This document shows, in pieces, positions 59,671-64,000 of a DNA stretch of 64,000 nucleotides. This stretch comes from Rosa chinensis (taxonomy: Eukaryota > Streptophyta > Magnoliopsida > Rosales > Rosaceae): NCBI RefSeq assembly GCF_002994745.2, contig NC_037091.1, positions 37,151,612 through 37,215,611 of the forward strand, written 5' to 3'. Position 1 is the stretch's first letter, and each line of letters starts with the position of its first letter. A program made the translations under genes and the position numbers. The notes under the pieces are model-generated. The model worked only from the letters and a program-made list of their open reading frames with translations, had not been told where the DNA came from and did no database searches.

Positions 59671-60657
59671 TTAGGCAAGAAAACGAGTCTTCCTGTCTGC
59701 AGCGGCGTCTGGTTGCTTTAGGTAAGCAATCAAAGGGATGCGCCAGTCTATATCAATAGATTCGAGGGCTGCAACGACTAGATCGTCTGGCGGGTCAGGT
59801 CGTGCGAGCCAAGAAGGCAGCGTGCGTCGTTCAACTTTCAGGATTCGCTCGTGAACCCCATATTTCAAAGTAATGCCTATAGCCAGTTGAGCAAGTTCGT
59901 TGGCCGCAAAGTTGCGCTCGCGAGGAATATATTCCAAATCCACGTCATTGAATTGATCCAGAAGTTCAATGGTGCGATTCAAATATGGTACAAGCAAGCA
60001 ACTCACACACCTGTACTTCTCTTGAAGTTGATTTATGACGAGCAAAGAATCACCGCATACTTGGACATCTCTTACTCCGAGCTCCATTAACACTTCTAGG
60101 CCAATAATGAGGGCCTCATACTCTGCTTGATTATTGGTGCACTTAAACTCCAATTGGAAAGAATAAGAAAAACGATCGCCCGCTGGGTTTTCCAGAACAA
60201 TCCCTACCCCTGCTAGTGTTTCTGTTCGTGAACCATCAAAAAATAATATCGAGGGTTGAAGGGAGATTGTGGCTTGATACCAAATAGCATATTCTGGAAT
60301 ATGCGCTAAATCTGGTCGAGTTGTTGTTGTGGTCGCGATCTCTAACTCTTTCACTGTGGGGACATCCAACATAGGGTGATGTGCTAGAAAATCTGCGATG
60401 GCTTGTCCCTTCGCTGCTTTCTGTGGAACGTATTGTAGCGAGAATTCGGATAAGGCCAGTACCCACTTGCCAATACCACCTCGCAGAATAGATCGCGACA
60501 GCATGTACTTAACCAAGTCGGTTTGAGCGATAATGCAAGTGGTAAAGGATAACATGTAGTGTCGCAACTTGCATGCTGAGAAGTACAATGTAAGACACAA
60601 TTTTTCAATGAGAGTATACCTGGTTTCACACTCCATCAGTGTCCTACTGATGTAAAA
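59671..60657 (-). pseudogene. E3 RNase H
   Basis: Open for 321 codons from 60636. RT-linked RNase H: KLCLTLYFSACKLRHYMLSF, IGKWVLALSEFSLQYVPQKA. Second RNase H: LFFDGSRTETLAGVG (D), NNQAEYEALIIGLEVL (E), VCGDSLLVINQLQEKY (D), and YIPRERNFAANELAQLA (late D/N region). It shows the sequence E1 had before solo LTR C entered. It ends at TAA 59671-59673. Confidence 0.9.
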
Positions 60658-60687
60658 AATGGCATGCTCGACACCTTCCTCATCATC

Positions 60688-61363
60688 CTAGGCGAGTAGG
60701 CTGCCAATGGACGCCTCAGCTGCTGAAATATACAGCTTTAATGGAAACCCAGCTCTAGGTGGAATGAGTACTGGCGAACTCGCCAGATAGGCCTTAATTT
60801 TGTCAAAAGCCTCTTGGTGTTGATGTTCCCACACAAACTCGTTCTGTCCTTGTAGTCTCAGTAGTGGGGAAAAAGGCTGGATTTTACCTGCAGATTTAGA
60901 TATGAAACGTCTCAGGAAGTTGATCTTACCCAGTAATAGTTGTAACTCTTTCTTTGTACGCGGGGAAGAGGCGTTGATGATTGCGCTTGCCTTATCCTCA
61001 GGGACCTCAATACCCCTTTGATGGACAATGAAGCCCAAAAAATCTCCTACTTGAACTCCGAAAACGCACTTGGCGGGGTTCATCCTGAGCTTGTGCAGCC
61101 GCATTCGCTCGAACACTTTCCTGAGATCTGTGATGTGATACGACCACGTCATCAATGTAAACCTCTAAAATCCTCCCCAGGATGTCGTGGAAAATCAGGT
61201 TCCTGGCTCTCTGATACATTGCCCCAGCATTCTTCAGTCCAAAAGGCATAACCACGTATTCAAAAACGCCCGCAAACCCTGGACAACGGAACGCGGTTTT
61301 GTGTCTGTCTTCCTCCGAAACCGGAATCTGGTGATACCCAGCAGTTCCGTCCATGAAGGATAA
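60688..61363 (-). pseudogene. E3 reverse transcriptase, C-terminal two thirds
   Basis: Minus strand from the E4 junction: MDGTAGYHQIPVSEEDRH, FEYVVMPFGLKNAGAMYQRA and YIDDVV near 61165-61150, then a frameshift around 61140. It continues LRKVFERMRLHKLRMNPAKC, GDFLGFIVHQRGIEVPEDKA and KKELQLLLGKINFLRRFISK to a TAG at 60688. The fingers of RT lie beyond E4. Confidence 0.9.
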
Positions 61364-63179
61364 TGATTACACGCATTTTTATACGCGTAATTGCACTCTA
61401 AATACTAGAATTGAGCTAATCTTTAAGTCAATTATTATGTAAGTAATCCATTTTTATTTATTTTGTAGAAAATAAGCGGAGTTGCGGAAACGAGAGAAAA
61501 TTGTGCAAAATTGGATCAAATTGGAGTTTCCGACAAAATGACAAAATAATAGAGCATCGGTCAACCACAGTCAACACGAGTGACGAAGGCGAATCCGATT
61601 ATTTCAAAATGATGTCATTCGGGTGTGCTTTATGATTGGAAGAAGAAAATAATAATAATATTAATTAGCAATGAAAGAAATGGAGCAGCTTAATTAATTA
61701 AGCATTGCTTAATTGCTTAATTAAGCTTCCGTTTTCTTTCATTCATGCAGGATGCACCTCCACCCTTTCTTAATTAAACTAATGTTTAATTAAATGAAAG
61801 GAGCACCACATCACGTGCGCAGCATATCCACTCTCCTACCTTTTCATTCACCACCACATGATCTTCATAACCGAACAAAGCCCTTATCTCTTCCATATAT
61901 ATATATATATTCATCTAAGCCTCTTCTCTAAAGAGACCTGGAGACACAGTGTCGCACCACAAAACAGAGTGCAGCCCAAAGGGGCTGCACTCTTTCCCAT
62001 TCTTCTTCACCATTTTTATATCTTTTCTTTAGTTTATTTTTAGATTTGAAGGATTACTCACACAAAGCTTCAAAGATCTATCAAGGAGACTTCTCCTCTA
62101 CAAGATTTAATATTTGGGTATTTTGTGGGAGTTGTAATTCAAGGCTAGTCATGCTAGCTTTTTAGCTATTTATGACTATACTTGTTTTCTCTTACACTTC
62201 TCTACTCTTTACTATTTGAATTTTATAGTTTTGATGTCTATAATTATGGGTTGTGAGTAATTTCCTTGTTGGGGGTTAGGGTTGTGTCCCTAACCCAAAT
62301 TTTGTGTAAAAGATGTCAAATTTAATGTAATGATGCAATTTTCATATGATGGATGTTTATATCTATTTTTGTTGGGTCAAAATGCATGTCTAGGAGCCTA
62401 GTCAACTCTAGGGTGTGTATTTTGAGCATGTCTAGGACGGAGTTAGAGGCTTGACCCCCTTTAATTCCTAAGCTAGAAACCTTCAATTTCGTATTCGAGG
62501 GGAATAAGCATGGTGATTTACACCCGTTGCATGATTGCATGGGCGGATCGCTTAATAGTCTAATTCCTCGATCTCTACGCCTCTTGATGTGAATTAGTGA
62601 CCCTTGAACCGGCTCTAATTCATGTCAAGTGAGTTCCTACGACCCTTGAACCGGAGTAGGAATACCATGAAAGGGAATTTCGGTCCTTGAGCCTTGAACC
62701 GCCTTGGATACAACTACCGCCAAAATAGGAAATATGCATCTACTTTAGATTAGCTTCCGACACATGAGATTTGGTGAAGGATCCTCCCTAGCACCCGACA
62801 TTCCCATTTATATTGTTTACACTTTTATTAATTTCTTTGCATTTTTATTAGTTGCTTTACATTTCATTACTTTTTGTTATGTTAAAATCAACTCACAAAC
62901 ATTGAACTATTCCACTCGTTTGTGCATATCCACCACTAGGTTCTTAGTTTTGATTAGGTTTTGGTGAAAATTAAAGCCGAGCATTGCTAAGGCTTGGTGC
63001 CTTAGATTAGTTTTATTTTATTTTATTTGTTTTATTTCCTTTATTTGCTTAGTGACTTTAGTTCCGACCACCCAAGGATTGTGGGTTAGCCACTAATCCC
63101 CTTGGTACGATAACTTTGGGCATTATATTTCCCTATCTTGACAATGATACGTACGCTTGAGTAAATGTGTATCAAGTCA
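61364..63179 (+). repeat. E4 5' LTR (~1.8 kb)
   Basis: Starts TGATTACACGC. The end is either ATCA (63174) or GTCA (63179), both just before the primer site. A TATA-like run TATATATATATATTC lies at 61896-61911. Short repeats of the phrase CCTTGAACCG recur near 62604-62701. Confidence 0.75.
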
Positions 63180-63180
63180 A

Positions 63181-63198
63181 TGGCGCCGTTGACGGGGA
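63181..63198 (+). other. E4 primer-binding site
   Basis: TGGCGCCGTTGACGGGGA differs by one base from the complement of the plant tRNA-Asp 3' end as I recall it. It marks minus-strand priming and supports E4's + orientation. Confidence 0.75.
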
Positions 63199-63407
63199 TT
63201 AGGGTTTAATAGCCTTAATCCCTTGGTGAATCGGTTCTTTAGGTCACATTAGCATATTTTTGTTTCTTTATTATTTTTTTTTTTTGTTTAAAAAAAATTG
63301 GTTGTTTATTTTGTTTGCTTACTCTCTAATTTATATTTTCTAATTTTTTTTGTTACTAATCCTAGTTTTGGGAACTCATAGGTGCTTATTTCTTATCATA
63401 TTGAGCT

Positions 63408-64000
63408 ATGGATCAATGGAGCTATGGATGGGATGACTTGAGGGGATATGAGCAAGAATGTTTCTATGATGGAGGTCATCAAGAGTGGAATTCTCATGCG
63501 GTGGGTTCTATGTCCTCTTGCATTGAAACTTGTGCTTTGTGTAATTCTCTGTGGCATTCACCTTTTGAGTGCTCTTTGAAATTTGAGTGCCCGGATTTTA
63601 TGCAAGAGTGTGAGTACAAGATGAGCATGTATCAAGGGACATTTGTACCCGATGCATATTCACAAGATGAAGCTTATGAGCCTAGGAAGGAATTCGTTGA
63701 CGGACTACTAGCTCAATTGCAAGCCTCTCGAGATCTTTTACATGCCTCTCAAGCTAGAATTTCACAAGAGACCATGGTTCCCGAAGCATATCCTCATGAG
63801 CAAGCATATGAGTCTAGAAGGCCTTCTCTTGAAGAATTGCTAGCTCAAGTGCAAGCTTCCCAAGCCCAATTGCAAGCCTCACAAGCTCAATTGCAAGCTT
63901 CTCAAGAAATGCTTGCACATTCCAATGAGCAACTTGAAGCAAGTTTTGCACAAGAGCCACCCTTCAAAATTTTTCATGAGCAAGAGTCTTTCTTTGACCA
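63408..64000 (+). CDS. E4 gag-like N-terminus (partial)
   Basis: An ATG at 63408 (MDQWSYGWDD) opens a frame that stays open for 197 codons to the window end. Early residues include a CxxC-type CALCNSLWHSPFEC, which resembles a zinc-knuckle-like motif near the start. Residues from ~105 on are strongly repetitive, built on LLAQ(L/V)QAS and AQLQASQ units, and probably form a coiled coil. The position 229 bases after the primer site suggests gag. The capsid domain would lie beyond the window. Confidence 0.65.
   Translation, partial: MDQWSYGWDDLRGYEQECFYDGGHQEWNSHAVGSMSSCIETCALCNSLWHSPFECSLKFECPDFMQECEYKMSMYQGTFVPDAYSQDEAYEPRKEFVDGLLAQLQASRDLLHASQARISQETMVPEAYPHEQAYESRRPSLEELLAQVQASQAQLQASQAQLQASQEMLAHSNEQLEASFAQEPPFKIFHEQESFFD

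Larger units (their letters stand above)
52851..61363 (-). mobile_element. E3: gypsy element of the E1 family, minus strand, 5' part lost to view
   Basis: On minus it ends with the 3' LTR (53595-52851) and contains, from the right, RT (61363-60688), RNase H, integrase and the antisense PMD gene. Protein wording is near-identical to E1 throughout. At 61364 an unrelated LTR (E4) begins inside the RT at MDG, so E3 gag, protease and 5' LTR would lie beyond the window. It is less decayed than E1 in RNase H and integrase. Confidence 0.92.
61364..64000 (+). mobile_element. E4: Ty3/gypsy element (Athila-like PBS), right-truncated by window
   Basis: A new LTR begins TGATTACACGC at 61364 inside the E3 RT. 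It ends near 63179 and is followed by TGGCGCCGTTGACGGGGA, which resembles the tRNA-Asp primer site common in plant Athila and related gypsy elements. A gag-like frame then runs off the window. The TSD would be GATAA (61359-61363), but the second copy is not visible. Confidence 0.82.

Noticed and set aside
19060..61363. Endogenous pararetrovirus (caulimovirid) as origin of the RT/RNase H frames
   Set aside because: LTRs, TSDs, primer sites and integrases with D, D, E are present, and no movement protein or coat-protein-like frame is seen. These are Ty3/gypsy retrotransposons.

Overview
The window looks like repeat-dominated nuclear DNA of a flowering plant, probably a eudicot and possibly Rosaceae. 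The family guess rests on general likeness of the elements and was not tested. It holds one recognisable single-copy host gene: the last eight exons of a plastid-type acyl-activating enzyme (AAE15/AAE16-like) at 4509-7732 on the + strand. Nearly everything else is transposable elements, many nested with target-site duplications (TSDs) readable at both ends.

Left part (1-16468). A Ty1/copia element on the - strand (1-4410, cut by the window edge) sits in an intron of the acyl-activating gene. Its pol frame is open for 780 codons although its gag is decayed. Downstream of the host gene is a complete 5.5-kb CACTA DNA transposon (8087-13581, TSD TTT). It has captured pieces of host genes: CDC48, an unidentified lysine-rich protein, probably a GTG/COLD1-type protein, and a kinesin-8 motor domain with introns. 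Next come a 1-kb LINE-derived retroposon (13682-14681) with a 19-bp TSD and an unassigned AT-rich stretch.

Middle (16469-52545). A degenerate L1-type LINE (16469-19059 and 51617-52545) is split by E1, a 32.5-kb Ty3/gypsy element (19060-51611, TSD GGACC). E1 carries gag and pol on + and, near its 3' LTR, an antisense gene with introns encoding a plant mobile domain (PMD) protein. E1 is itself interrupted by E2, another gypsy element (22646-36120, TSD CAGGG), and by two solo LTRs, B (38827-41441, TSD GACAA) and C (42013-45082). E2 contains solo LTR A (26638-30031, TSD TGCCC) and its own antisense gene. The readable order of events is LINE, then E1, then E2 and solo LTRs B and C, with A after E2.

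Right part (52546-64000). E3, a relative of E1, lies on the - strand (52851-61363), tail to tail with E1 about 1.2 kb away. It has a fuller copy of the antisense PMD gene. E3 is cut at 61364 by E4, a gypsy element with an Athila-like primer-binding site, whose 1.8-kb LTR and gag start run to the window end.

No intact autonomous system of a new kind was found. The most unusual structures are two unrelated tandem arrays of short hairpins whose loops are constant while their stems change in a compensatory way (40581-40855 and 3519-3618), and the intron-bearing antisense PMD genes with a conserved TATA-like box. All positions and identities were read by eye; no alignment or database search was possible.
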